Source: Glycocaulis albus (GTDB lineage Bacteria > Pseudomonadota > Alphaproteobacteria > Caulobacterales > Maricaulaceae). From it: a DNA stretch of 64,000 nucleotides. Shown here piece after piece: positions 1-8,672 of the stretch. How positions within the stretch are numbered: the stretch's first letter is position 1; every line of letters starts with the position of its first letter. A program made the translations under genes and the position numbers. Location: NCBI RefSeq assembly GCF_014639075.1, contig NZ_BMFS01000005.1, positions 124,001 to 188,000 of the forward strand, written 5' to 3'. Below the pieces are notes generated by a model. That model made no database searches. It saw only the letters and a list, made by a program, of their open reading frames with translations, and was not told where the DNA came from.

Positions 1-2
1 TT

Positions 3-494
3 GACGGTGTGGGCGCTGCGCCGGGCGATTACTATCCCGAGCATCTGCGCGGCGAGATCGATGCTCTCAATGCGCGCATCTACGACACGGTCAATAACGG
101 CGTCTACAAGTCCGGCTTTGCCACATCGCCAAGCGCGTATCAGGAGGCGGTCACCACCCTGTTTGAGAGCCTGGACTGGCTGGAAAGCCTTCTGTCCGAT
201 GGCCGCGAATATCTGTGCGGCAATACGCTGACCGAGGCCGACTGGCGGCTATACACCACTTTGGTGCGCTTTGATCCGGTCTATCACGGCCATTTCAAAT
301 GCAATCTCAAACGCCTGATCGACTATCCGCATATCGCGGCCTATGCGCGCCGCCTGCACGGCCTGCCGGGCATCTCGGACATCTTCAATCTCGATCACGC
401 CAAGCGCCATTATTACGAGAGCCATGACATGATCAATCCGACCGGCATCGTGCCGCTGGGACCTGATGTGCATGTAGCCGACGGGCGTTCCTAG
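3..494 (+). CDS. Glutathionyl-hydroquinone reductase, C-terminal part (truncated by window edge)
   Basis: The reading frame is open from the window edge, so the N-terminal thioredoxin fold with the catalytic Cys lies outside. What is visible is the all-helical GST C-terminal domain typical of the YqjG/ECM4 family. It has the NARIYDTVNNGVYKSGFA segment, ADWRLYTTLVRFDPVYHGHFKCN, and a C-terminal GIVPLGP stretch (motifs shortened). Family members reduce glutathionyl-hydroquinones to hydroquinones in the cytoplasm, using glutathione. The C-terminal half is diagnostic enough for the family, but activity cannot be judged without the missing Cys. The stop is followed by a strong hairpin. Confidence 0.88.
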   Translation, partial: DGVGAAPGDYYPEHLRGEIDALNARIYDTVNNGVYKSGFATSPSAYQEAVTTLFESLDWLESLLSDGREYLCGNTLTEADWRLYTTLVRFDPVYHGHFKCNLKRLIDYPHIAAYARRLHGLPGISDIFNLDHAKRHYYESHDMINPTGIVPLGPDVHVADGRS

Positions 495-513
495 GTGCGT
501 CTCCAGCACTTTT

Positions 514-536
514 GCCCCCGCCATGATGGCGGGGGC
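514..536. terminator. Perfect 10-bp hairpin after the hydroquinone reductase
   Basis: Positions 514-523 (GCCCCCGCCA) pair perfectly with 527-536 around a TGA loop, 20 nt after the stop codon. There is no T run downstream; a TTT lies just upstream instead. The hairpin could end transcription or protect the mRNA 3' end. The rest of the gap to 719 shows nothing else that can be named with confidence. Confidence 0.5.
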
Positions 537-719
537 AGGGGATGATTGCTGCAGCGCAAATAAGCGCCATATAAAACCGCCCGCCTCGATCCCGTCCAGC
601 CACAAAGCAGGCGGACACAGCCCATTTTGTCTTGTGGAATCGCTAGAACTCAGCTTAGCGTTAACCATCGTGCTTTTAAGGGGCGCGATATATAAAAAAG
701 AACAGACGGGAGGAGCCTT

Positions 720-1043
720 ATGTCTATTGCAAAAATTGTCTGGGCCGTCAGCATTTTGGCGGCGATTGTTCTGGCCTTTGTGACCTTCGAATATGGCGGT
801 GCCATACTGGCGGTTCTGGGCCTTGCAAGCGGGTTTTTTGTCTCTGCAGACCACAGGCGCGGCGTGCTGATCGCCGCGATTTTCCTTCTGGTCGGTGCCA
901 GTGCGCTCGAAGCGATACCGGTTGTCGGCGAGTATCTGACTGCGATCCTGGGCAGCTATGCCAACGTGCTGGCAGCCGCCTCGGTGATGGTGATTGTCAT
1001 GGTCACTGTCGAGCGCCTCATGCCGGCCAAATCCGGCGGCTGA
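720..1043 (+). CDS. Small integral membrane protein of unknown function
   Basis: This 107-residue protein begins at an ATG with a good ribosome binding site (GGGAGGAG at about 709-716). It has three to four hydrophobic segments, at roughly residues 6-22, 25-41, 50-72 and 78-98, separated by short basic or acidic loops, and ends in a short polar tail. No motif ties it to a known family. It stands alone between two hairpins and is probably transcribed on its own. The good start signal and coherent membrane topology make it a real gene; the function is unknown. Confidence 0.7.
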   Translation: MSIAKIVWAVSILAAIVLAFVTFEYGGAILAVLGLASGFFVSADHRRGVLIAAIFLLVGASALEAIPVVGEYLTAILGSYANVLAAASVMVIVMVTVERLMPAKSGG

Positions 1044-1070
1044 CCGCTCCATCCGTTCAGACAGCAGGAA

Positions 1071-1103
1071 CCCCGTCCGGATCCCGGTCCGGGCGGGGTA
1101 TTT
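1071..1103 (+). terminator. Terminator-like hairpin after the small membrane protein
   Basis: CCCCGTCCGGA at 1071-1081 pairs with TCCGGGCGGGG at 1088-1098, leaving one T-G pair and a 6-nt loop. It is followed by TATTTC. This is a plausible intrinsic terminator with a weak T tract, located 28 nt after the stop at 1043. Confidence 0.5.
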
Positions 1104-1195
1104 CAAATGTCCCTCGCGCCCCTGCCTGATATACGCCCACACCCCCTCCATTGGCAGCGCGGGCGCCGTCACCCCTGATATCACCGGCTTGTGAC

Positions 1196-1615
1196 ATGAC
1201 TTTCCGAAACGGGACGGGCATTCCTCTGAAGATGATGGAAGAAACACCTGTCAAAGCCTTGCAGCGCGATGCCCCCTCCAACCGGCTGAGCGGACTTTTC
1301 GCCGGGGGAGGGGTGGCTGCGGGTCTGTCCGGCCTTGCCGGGGCTACTTGTTGCATCCTCCCGATTTTCTTGGCGAATCTCGGAGCCGGCACCGCCCTGT
1401 TGCTACATTTGCGGTTCTTCGTACGCAATCAGCTATGGTTTTCGCTGGCGGCATTCGCGCTGGTGTGTGTGGCGGGCTATTTAGCGTTTCGCGGCGGGCG
1501 CAGGCCGGGACGGATTGTTACCGTGATTCTGATCCTGTCGGCGGTCCTGACGGCGGCGTCCCTTGTGGTGCCGTTCTTTGAGGCTGATCTGGTGCGCTGG
1601 GCTTACGGACGATGA
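1196..1615 (+). CDS. MerT-like metal ion transporter
   Basis: This 139-residue protein has three membrane segments. The first contains a vicinal cysteine pair in the context GATCCILP, followed by a LGAG turn. That arrangement is typical of MerT-type mercuric transport proteins, where the Cys pair carries Hg(II) across the inner membrane. There is no merR, merP or merA next to it, so the substrate is uncertain and could be another thiophilic metal. The start is uncertain: ATG 1196 lacks a clear ribosome binding site, and the ATG pair from 1232 is an alternative. The stop overlaps the start of the Cys-rich protein behind it (ATGA at 1612), which implies translational coupling. Confidence 0.65.
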   Translation: MTFRNGTGIPLKMMEETPVKALQRDAPSNRLSGLFAGGGVAAGLSGLAGATCCILPIFLANLGAGTALLLHLRFFVRNQLWFSLAAFALVCVAGYLAFRGGRRPGRIVTVILILSAVLTAASLVVPFFEADLVRWAYGR

Positions 1616-1839
1616 GCAAGGTGGTCCTTCAGTCAGTGCTCACCTGTCCGGAATGTGGCCACAGCTCGACGGACACGATGCCGTCGGATGCCTGCCAGTT
1701 TTTCTATGACTGCAAGGGGTGCGGGGCGGTGCTGAGGCCCAGGCCCGGCGATTGTTGCGTCTATTGCTCCTTTGGCGACATCCCCTGTCCTCCTGTGCAG
1801 GAAGACGCGGCCTGCTGCCAAGGCAATGGCCCGGCCTGA
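1612..1839 (+). CDS. GDCCVxC-domain Cys-rich protein
   Basis: This 75-residue protein contains 11 cysteines, about 15 percent of its residues. They fall in a CPEC pair (12, 15), a CKGC pair (34, 37) and the family signature GDCCVYCSFG followed by PCPPVQ (residues 46-61). It matches the GDCCVxC-domain family, in which some relatives are annotated as selenoproteins; here every position is an ordinary Cys codon (TGC or TGT). The paired cysteines suggest metal or thiol chemistry, perhaps cytosolic hand-off of an ion imported by the MerT-like partner. Its start overlaps the transporter stop by 4 bp. The molecular role is inferred from context only. Confidence 0.75.
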   Translation: MSKVVLQSVLTCPECGHSSTDTMPSDACQFFYDCKGCGAVLRPRPGDCCVYCSFGDIPCPPVQEDAACCQGNGPA

Positions 1840-1945
1840 GGCTTACCGTCCCCCGCGCACCGCTTCCATTGCCTTGACCCGTCCGGCTGCGCTATAGCGC
1901 GGCCAGACTTCCTCCCCCTGCCGCGCCGTCAAAGGAGCCCCGCTC

Positions 1946-3610
1946 ATGTCGTCCTATCAATACGTCTATCACATGGACAAGCTGGCCAAGACTTATCCGG
2001 GCGGCAAGCAGGTCTTCTCCGGCATTTCGCTGCACTTCCTGCCCGATGCGAAGATCGGTGTAGTCGGCGTCAACGGTGCGGGTAAGTCGACCCTGCTGCG
2101 CATCATGGCTGGCATGGACAATGATTTCACCGGCGAGGCCTGGGCCGAAAAGGGCGTGCGGGTCGGCTATCTGCCGCAGGAACCCAAACTCGACGAGGCC
2201 AAGACCGTCTGGGAGAACGTGATCGAGGGTTCCGAGGACAAGAAAATCTACGACGAATACAACGCCATCGCCATGCAGCTGGCCGAGGATTACTCCGACG
2301 AGCTGATGGAGAAGATGACCGCCCTGCAGGAGCAGGTCGACGCGCGCGATGCGTGGGACATCGACTCCAAGATCGAGATGGCGATGGAGGCCCTGCGCTG
2401 CCCGCCCGGCGATGCTTCGGTTGCGAACCTTTCCGGGGGTGAGCGCCGCCGCGTGGCGATCTGCCAGCTTCTCCTGTCCAAGCCGCACATGCTGCTGCTC
2501 GACGAACCGACCAACCATCTCGACGCGGAAAGCGTCGCCTGGCTCCAGCATCACCTTGAAAACTATGACGGCGCGGTACTGATCGTCACCCACGACCGCT
2601 ACTTCCTCGACTCCATCACCACCTGGACGCTGGAGCTCGACCGGGGACAGGGCATTCCCTATAAGGGCGGGTATTCGGACTGGCTGGAGCAGAAGACCAA
2701 GCGTCTGGAACAGGAATCGCGCGAGGAAGGCGCCAAGCAGCGCGCGCTCGCCCGCGAACTGGAGTGGATCCGTTCCAGCCCGAAGGCGCGTCAGGCGAAA
2801 TCCAAGGCGCGTATCAAGTCATACGAAGAGATGCGCGATGCGGCCGACCGCGAGAAAATCTCCACCGCCACCATCCGCATCCCTCCGGGCCCGCGTCTTG
2901 GCGGCAATGTGGTCGAGTTCGACAATGTGTCCAAAGGGTTCGGCGACAAGCTCCTGATCAAGGATCTGACGTTCAAACTGCCCCCCGGCGGCGTGGTGGG
3001 CGTGATCGGTCCGAACGGCGCCGGCAAGACGACGCTCTTCAAGATGATCGTCGGTGAGGAGCAGCCCGATAACGGCACCGTGAAAATCGGTGAGACGGTG
3101 AAGCTGGGCTATGTAAACCAGTCCCGCGATGCGCTGGACGGCAAGAAAACCGTCTGGGAAGAGATCTCCAACGGTCATGACATGATCTCGCTGGGCGGGC
3201 ATGAAGTGCCGAGCCGGGCCTATGTCGGCGCGTTCAATTTCAAGGGCGGCGACCAGCAGAAGAGGGTCGGCGTGCTGTCGGGCGGTGAGCGCAACCGCGT
3301 GCATCTCGCCAAGATGCTCAAAGAAGGCGGCAACCTGCTCCTGCTCGACGAACCGACCAATGATCTCGATGTAGAGACGCTCTCCGCGCTGGAAGCCGCG
3401 CTGGAGGATTTCCCCGGCTGCGCCGTGGTCATCTCCCACGACCGCTTCTTCCTGGACCGGATCGCCACCCACATTCTCGCCTTTGAGGGTGACAGCCATG
3501 TGGAATGGTTCGAGGGCGCATTCTCCGACTATCTGGAAGACAAGAAGCGCCGCCTCGGCACCGACGCGCTGGTGCCGACCCGCGTCAAGTTCCAGAAGTT
3601 CGAGCGTTAG
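1946..3610 (+). CDS. ettA: Energy-dependent translational throttle protein EttA (ABC-F)
   Basis: This 554-residue soluble ABC-F ATPase has the usual EttA length of about 555. It has two nucleotide-binding domains with Walker A motifs GVNGAGKST (about residue 44) and GPNGAGKTT (about residue 355). Both have LSGGE signatures, and both have LLLDEPTNHLD or DEPTNDLD Walker B regions. Between them is the charged linker (P-site tRNA interaction motif) rich in Arg, Lys and Glu, around residues 245-305. There are no membrane segments, as expected for this family. EttA binds the ribosomal E site and gates entry into elongation according to ATP/ADP ratio. ATG 1946 is preceded by AAAGGAG. It is a stand-alone gene. 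Confidence 0.95.
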   Translation: MSSYQYVYHMDKLAKTYPGGKQVFSGISLHFLPDAKIGVVGVNGAGKSTLLRIMAGMDNDFTGEAWAEKGVRVGYLPQEPKLDEAKTVWENVIEGSEDKKIYDEYNAIAMQLAEDYSDELMEKMTALQEQVDARDAWDIDSKIEMAMEALRCPPGDASVANLSGGERRRVAICQLLLSKPHMLLLDEPTNHLDAESVAWLQHHLENYDGAVLIVTHDRYFLDSITTWTLELDRGQGIPYKGGYSDWLEQKTKRLEQESREEGAKQRALARELEWIRSSPKARQAKSKARIKSYEEMRDAADREKISTATIRIPPGPRLGGNVVEFDNVSKGFGDKLLIKDLTFKLPPGGVVGVIGPNGAGKTTLFKMIVGEEQPDNGTVKIGETVKLGYVNQSRDALDGKKTVWEEISNGHDMISLGGHEVPSRAYVGAFNFKGGDQQKRVGVLSGGERNRVHLAKMLKEGGNLLLLDEPTNDLDVETLSALEAALEDFPGCAVVISHDRFFLDRIATHILAFEGDSHVEWFEGAFSDYLEDKKRRLGTDALVPTRVKFQKFER

Positions 3611-3618
3611 GGTCGACA

Positions 3619-3641
3619 CTCAATCCGGTTCCGGGTTTGAG
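3619..3641 (+). terminator. Hairpin just after ettA
   Basis: CTCAA(T)CCGG at 3619-3628 can pair with CCGG(GT)TTGAG at 3631-3641. This gives a nine-pair stem with a small internal loop, 8 nt after the ettA stop. No T run follows. It is probably the 3' end structure of ettA mRNA. Confidence 0.4.
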
Positions 3642-3671
3642 GCGTAGCGGATGTGTTGCCTGACACGGAGA

Positions 3672-3795
3672 GACGGCTGCCGTGGAGCATCCCTCAACAA
3701 GGGCGGCTCGACGCCGTCAGAGGCCAAATCCGCCGCGTCTCGAGGAGGTGTGGCGAAAATCGCCCGTTGTGGCGTCGCGGTTCCTCGAACGGGCG
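3672..3795. other. Structured convergent gap, possible small RNA
   Basis: The 264-bp gap between ettA and the convergent membrane-protein gene contains two more stems. The first is nested: GACGGC (3672-3677) with GCCGTC (3713-3718), enclosing GAGC/GCTC and CCCT/AGGG. The second pairs CGCCCGTT (3761-3768) with AACGGGCG (3788-3795). Short frames across it do not look like protein. It could be a small RNA, a decayed repeat (3734-3747 resembles the GCGTCTCGAAGGA core of the repeats near 25.0 and 57.5 kb) or paired 3' ends. Strand and function are unknown. Confidence 0.25.
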
Positions 3796-3874
3796 AAATC
3801 CTTCCATCGGGCCTGCCCCTGACAGTGAACCATTTTCGCGCATATCACGCTCCAAATCTCATTGAGTATCGACC

Positions 3875-4951
3875 CTAGGGTAAAACGGGCGTGTATTCTT
3901 TTTGCGGCTGAGGGGCTTTCCGGGGTGCAATCCTGTGCACACCGGCCTGTGCCTCTGAACCCGCGTGAGGGACCTCGTTGGACTGGGCGAGCACAAGCGC
4001 GAACATCACAAATTGCGGCCAGCTCAGCTCGCTTTCAGCGCTCTCGAAGAAGCGGCGATGGATAATAACGGTCTCCTTCCAGGCCGGACCGTTGACCCGT
4101 TCGTGCAATAATTGGCCGCGCCTGCCTTTACCTGTCTGGATATAGCGTTCGGCGCCCTTGCGGTAACACTTCATATCCAGAGGCAGTCGGTCATTGGCGT
4201 TGGCCCATGCTTCCACCTCGTCACGAAAGCCGAGCCATTCGGGTTGACGGATGAGCGCGCGAATTTCGTCGAACGATGCAGGTATATGCGCAGGGCCGGG
4301 CGCAGATGGCAGCATCGTGGACGGATTGTTCTGTGCAGCCACGCGATCCCGCGTAGCCGGCAGGTCAAGCGCGTGCCAGCGAAGTGTCAGTCTGCGTCCT
4401 GCCGAGCAGAGCGAGAAACCCGCCTCTCCGATGGTCACGGCGCAACGCTCATGCCCGATACCCAGACTGCGTTCGGCAATGACGGCGCTGACCTGACCGA
4501 CAATGTGCTTCAACGCGGCGCTCAGCCGGCTGTAAGTTCGCCAGAGCACAAGGCCGGCAAGGCTGGCGGGAATGAGCGTCACCAGCGCGAGGGCCGCCCA
4601 CGATGCCAGCGTGCTGAGATGTAGTGAGCCGCCGGTGAACGGGACAGGGTCAAGAATGACCGGGTCGGGGATATATCCAAGCTCCACGAGCAAGGGCAGC
4701 CCGAATTCCAATGCAACACCAGTACCGGCAGGTGCGAGAATGACCGCGAGCAGCGCGCCAAACCGTACGTTTAATGCCTTGAGCTGCGCCTTGACATAGG
4801 CCCTGAGCTTTTCGCCGATCAAGAAGGCAGGCAGGTCTTCAGCGTGCACGTGGGCGATATTGCTCGTTAGCCGTTGATACGCTGCGTCAGGCTCAAGCTG
4901 CTGAATACCGGTGTCAAAGCGGCTACCGGCCTTAGGCACACCATCTGTCAT
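3875..4951 (-). CDS. Membrane protein of unknown function
   Basis: This 358-residue protein has a soluble N-terminal part of about 80 residues. Two long hydrophobic segments follow, at about residues 77-105 and 125-150, and then a large soluble C-terminal region that probably faces the cytoplasm. The C-terminal part contains a YcxB-like stretch (ITIGEAGFSLCSAGRRLTL), but I do not recognise the family with confidence. The start chosen is ATG 4951 with GGGGGG upstream; an earlier ATG at 5002 would add 17 residues that look random. It lies 84 bp downstream of the oxoprolinase gene on the same strand and is probably transcribed separately or by read-through. Confidence 0.6.
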   Translation of the reverse strand: MTDGVPKAGSRFDTGIQQLEPDAAYQRLTSNIAHVHAEDLPAFLIGEKLRAYVKAQLKALNVRFGALLAVILAPAGTGVALEFGLPLLVELGYIPDPVILDPVPFTGGSLHLSTLASWAALALVTLIPASLAGLVLWRTYSRLSAALKHIVGQVSAVIAERSLGIGHERCAVTIGEAGFSLCSAGRRLTLRWHALDLPATRDRVAAQNNPSTMLPSAPGPAHIPASFDEIRALIRQPEWLGFRDEVEAWANANDRLPLDMKCYRKGAERYIQTGKGRRGQLLHERVNGPAWKETVIIHRRFFESAESELSWPQFVMFALVLAQSNEVPHAGSEAQAGVHRIAPRKAPQPQKEYTPVLP

Positions 4952-5035
4952 GCTGTTTCCCCCCGGAGAGCAGAAGCGTATTAACCATGCCGCCGGGGTC
5001 AACTTAAAACCGGTTGTACAAGACAGATTCTGCTA

Positions 5036-8000
5036 TCAGGAGGCAGTCCCATACCCGCCGCCGCCGGGCGTTTCGATCTCGATTGAATCGCCGGGTGCAA
5101 GCCGGACCGAGAACAGGGCGGGCTGTTCCTCAACCGCGCCGTCCGCGCGGATGATGCGCGCCTGTCCGGGGGCGCCATCCTGCCCGCCCTTAACGCCTGG
5201 CGGGGCCATGCGCCGCCGTCCGGAGAGCAGGCTTGCCTCCATGGATTGGAGAAACTGCAACCGCCGCACGGAGCCGTCGCCGCCACGCCATTTTCCATCT
5301 CCGCCGGAACCTTCGCGCACGCGGTGCGAGATCACGCGCACCGGATAGCGCAGTTCCATGATTTCAGGGTCGGTGAGGCGCGAATTGGTCATATGGGTGT
5401 GGACGGCGTCCGCCCCGTCAAACCCGGAGCCGTCAGCGAGGATTCCGGCACCCGACCCACCGCAGATCGTCTCGTAATACTGGTATGTTTCGTTTCCGAA
5501 GGTAAAATTGTTCATCGTCCCCTGCGCAGCCGCCATGCGGCCCGTGGCCGCGAAGAGCGCGTCGACGATGAGCTGGCTGGTCTCCACATTGCCGGCCACC
5601 ACGGCGCCGGGCGGCTTGGGAGCGATCAGCGAGCCTTCGGGAATGATGATCTCCACCGGCTTCAGACAGCCCTCATTCAACGGTATCTGGTCCTCTACCA
5701 GGCAGCGCAGCACATAGAGCACGGCGGCTCGGGCCACCGCGCTGGGCGCATTGAAATTGTTGGACATCTGGGCCGATGTGCCGGTGAAGTCGACGGTCGC
5801 CGTGCCTTGATCGGGCCGGGTCGTGATGGCAACGCATATGCGCTCCCCGCCCTCCAGCTCCATCACGGCTGAACCGTTCTCCAGCGCGCCGATGACGCGG
5901 CGGACAGCCCGTTCCGCATTGTCCTGCACATGTCCCATATAAGCGCGGACCACCTCACGTCCTTGTTCGGCAATCAGGCGCTTCAGCTCCTCGGCGCCGC
6001 GTGCACAGGATGCGAGCTGAGCCTTCAGATCGGCGATATTGCGTTCCGGCGCGCGGGCTGGAAACCGGCCCGAAGCAAGAGCCGAACGGACTGCACCGTC
6101 ATCAAACTTCGTATCCGAAAGTATCTTCACGCTATCGAAGACAACGCCTTCTTCCTCAATGGTTTTGGAAAAAGGAGGCATGGACCCCGGCGCGATGCCC
6201 CCGACATCCGCATGGTGACCGCGCGAGGCTACAAAGAAGAGCCGCTGGCCATCTGCATCGCACACCGGCTGGATCACAGTAATATCCGGCAGATGCGTGC
6301 CGCCATTATAAGGCGCATTCAGCGCCACGGCTTCGCCGGCGGCGAGATCAGGGTGGACATCCAGCGCCGCGCGCACGCTCGCCGACATTGAGCCCAGATG
6401 GACCGGCATGTGCGGCGCATTGGCGACCAGCCCGCCTTCCGCATCGAAGACCGCGCAGGAAAAATCCAGTCGTTCCTTCATGTTGACGGAGTGGGCCGTG
6501 CGCTCCAGCACCACGCCCATCTCCTCGGCAATACCCATGAAACGCCGGTTGAACAGCTCCAGCGTGACCGGGTCGAGGTCTGTAGAGCGGGCCGCGCGCG
6601 CCATGCCTCCGGTATGCTCCATCAGCAGCGCACCCGTCCGGCCGGGCCGCGCCGTCCACCCTGGATCGAGCGTTATCGTCTGGCCTGGCTCCATGATCAG
6701 CGCTGGTCCGGTGATCACCTGGTCACGGGAAAGCTTCGCGAGTGAATAAATGGGTGCATCATGCCACTCTCCGCCGGAAAAGAGGCGCGTCCGCTCCTCA
6801 GCCCTGGCGTCCTCGCCGGCGCCGTGCGGAGTGGCAGGCAGTCTGGCGGCGGATGGCGCCTCGGCTTTTACCGATACCGCTTCGATAATCAGCCCGGCAT
6901 CGGGCACGGTGAAACCGAACAGGCGAAGATGTGCCCTGTCATGGGCGGCACGCACGGCGCCAAGCTCGCCCATCGGGACGGGCAGGGCGGTATCGGATCC
7001 CGTGACGCGGATATGCAGTTCGTGCGCGACGTGAATGTCGTGAGCGCCTTGCGCCTTCAGCGCGCCGCGCGCCTCGTCCTCCAGCGCCGAAAGGCGGTCA
7101 CGGGCAGCATCGAGCCCATGCGCGTCCAGTGGCGCTTCCAGCCCTGCCTGACGCGTATCCAGCAGGGCAGCCATGCCAATGCCCAGCGCTGAGAGAAGCC
7201 CCGCCCTGGGGTGAATGATGACACGCCTGATGCCCAGCGCGGCGGCTACCTGACAGGCATGTTGCCCACCCGCTCCGCCAAAGGCGTTGAGCGCATAATC
7301 GCGCGGGTCAATGCCTTGCGAAATCGTGATCTGGCGGATGGCTCCCGCCATGGCCTCGGCGGCAATGGCAAGGAAACCCTCGGCGGCCGCCTCGATACTG
7401 TCCACGCCCATGGATGCGGCGAGCGGGCGGATGGCTTCGTGCGCGGCGCCGGCGTCCAGCGGCGCATTGCCGTCCGGTCCGAACACGTCTGGAAACCATG
7501 CAGGGTGTACCCGGCCCAGCACGATGTTCGCGTCCGTAACAGTTGCCGGGCCGCCATTGCCGTATGCTGCGGGGCCGGGGCGGGCCCCCGCGCTTTGCGG
7601 TCCGACGCGCGCGCGCTCCCCGTCAAAATGCAGGATGGACCCGCCGCCGGCCGCGACAGTGTGGATGGCCAGCATGGGCGCGCGCAAGAGGCGTCCGTCA
7701 ATACGCACCTGTTCGCGCCGTTCGTAAGCCGCGCCGTCATGGCGCGACACGTCGGTCGAGGTTCCACCCATGTCGAAGCCAATGACGCGGTCCAGCCCCT
7801 CGGCCTTTGCGGTCTGCGCCATGCCGACCACACCGCCTGCGGGACCGGAGAGGACCGCATCACGCGCACGGAAATGGCCGGATCGTGCGAGCCCGCCGGA
7901 TGATTGCATGAAATAGAGCGGGATCCCGCCAAGCCCCTTGTCCACGCGGGCCGCATAATCTTGCAGCACCGGGTCCAGATAGGCGTCGATCACGGTGGTG

Positions 8001-8629
8001 GACGCGCGCGGTATGAGGCGGACAAGCGGGCTTGTCTCGCTGGAGAGGCTCACATGGGTAAAGCCGGCCTCGCGGGCGAGCTCCGTCACCTGCTTCTCAT
8101 GTATGTCATTCACATACGAATTAATGAGGGCGATGGCAACCGATTGGAGTCCCGCTGAGCGGGCGTTTTCCAGAATGGCCCGCACCGCATGCCGGTCCAG
8201 CGGGGCGATTTCGCGCCCCTCCACATCCAGCCGGCCGGCAATGCCGGCTATGCGGGCAGGCAGGGGCCGGGGCCGGTCGATGCGCAGGGCAAAGATGTCC
8301 GGCCTGGTCTGGTCCTGTATGAGCAGGCAGTCCTCAAACCCTTCATTGGTGATGAAGAGGGTGGGCGCGCCGGCCTCCTCCAGCAGGGCATTGGTGGCCA
8401 CGGTCGTGCCCATTTTCACGCTGCTGACGGCCTCTTGTGTGAGTGGCGTGCCGCTGGCCAGCCCGGTTATGCGGCGCACGCCCTCGCTGGCCGCATCGCG
8501 ATAGGCCGCGCTCTCGGAAAGCAGCTTCAGCGCATGCAGTTCGCCTTGTGGCGACAAACCCAGAATATCGGTGAAGGTGCCGCCGCGATCTATCCAGATC
8601 TCCCACTTTCCGGTGCTATCCGCGCCCAT
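5036..8629 (-). CDS. ATP-hydrolysing 5-oxoprolinase / hydantoinase, HyuA-HyuB fusion
   Basis: This 1197-residue cytoplasmic enzyme joins a HyuA half (about residues 1-680) to a HyuB half (about 690-1197), as in single-chain 5-oxoprolinases of about 1200-1290 residues. The HyuA half starts with WIDRGGTFTDILG and has the ATP-site motif GFDMGGTSTDVS. The HyuB half begins near DPVTLELFNRRFMGIAEEMG and contains NAPYNGGTHLPDI. The family opens 5-oxoproline to glutamate, or related hydantoins, at the cost of ATP. The fusion favours 5-oxoprolinase. ATG 8629 is preceded by GGAAGGGG; longer frames towards 8923 run into the divergent gene and were rejected. The upstream gap to that gene is 43 bp. Confidence 0.9.
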   Translation of the reverse strand: MGADSTGKWEIWIDRGGTFTDILGLSPQGELHALKLLSESAAYRDAASEGVRRITGLASGTPLTQEAVSSVKMGTTVATNALLEEAGAPTLFITNEGFEDCLLIQDQTRPDIFALRIDRPRPLPARIAGIAGRLDVEGREIAPLDRHAVRAILENARSAGLQSVAIALINSYVNDIHEKQVTELAREAGFTHVSLSSETSPLVRLIPRASTTVIDAYLDPVLQDYAARVDKGLGGIPLYFMQSSGGLARSGHFRARDAVLSGPAGGVVGMAQTAKAEGLDRVIGFDMGGTSTDVSRHDGAAYERREQVRIDGRLLRAPMLAIHTVAAGGGSILHFDGERARVGPQSAGARPGPAAYGNGGPATVTDANIVLGRVHPAWFPDVFGPDGNAPLDAGAAHEAIRPLAASMGVDSIEAAAEGFLAIAAEAMAGAIRQITISQGIDPRDYALNAFGGAGGQHACQVAAALGIRRVIIHPRAGLLSALGIGMAALLDTRQAGLEAPLDAHGLDAARDRLSALEDEARGALKAQGAHDIHVAHELHIRVTGSDTALPVPMGELGAVRAAHDRAHLRLFGFTVPDAGLIIEAVSVKAEAPSAARLPATPHGAGEDARAEERTRLFSGGEWHDAPIYSLAKLSRDQVITGPALIMEPGQTITLDPGWTARPGRTGALLMEHTGGMARAARSTDLDPVTLELFNRRFMGIAEEMGVVLERTAHSVNMKERLDFSCAVFDAEGGLVANAPHMPVHLGSMSASVRAALDVHPDLAAGEAVALNAPYNGGTHLPDITVIQPVCDADGQRLFFVASRGHHADVGGIAPGSMPPFSKTIEEEGVVFDSVKILSDTKFDDGAVRSALASGRFPARAPERNIADLKAQLASCARGAEELKRLIAEQGREVVRAYMGHVQDNAERAVRRVIGALENGSAVMELEGGERICVAITTRPDQGTATVDFTGTSAQMSNNFNAPSAVARAAVLYVLRCLVEDQIPLNEGCLKPVEIIIPEGSLIAPKPPGAVVAGNVETSQLIVDALFAATGRMAAAQGTMNNFTFGNETYQYYETICGGSGAGILADGSGFDGADAVHTHMTNSRLTDPEIMELRYPVRVISHRVREGSGGDGKWRGGDGSVRRLQFLQSMEASLLSGRRRMAPPGVKGGQDGAPGQARIIRADGAVEEQPALFSVRLAPGDSIEIETPGGGGYGTAS

Positions 8630-8672
8630 TTGCCCCTTCCGTTCGCCGGTTTTGCGGTGCAGATAAGCGCGC

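Noticed and set aside
660-680. TTAACC...TTTTAA upstream of the small membrane protein as a CtrA box
   Set aside because: The two TTAA halves are 11 bp apart, not 7.
249-1247. Long minus-strand frame of 332 codons
   Set aside because: It crosses the antisense of three supported genes and two hairpins, and has no recognisable domain or start signal.
1612-1839. Possible selenocysteine in the GDCCVxC protein
   Set aside because: All signature positions are TGC/TGT and the frame has no internal TGA, so no Sec is needed.
1874-1898. TTGACC and TATAGC as a promoter for ettA
   Set aside because: Spacing is only 13 bp, too short for a normal sigma-70 promoter.
3651-3878. Two short plus-strand frames after ettA
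   Set aside because: Basic, low-information peptides overlapping stems; no ribosome binding site. Treated as a structured gap.
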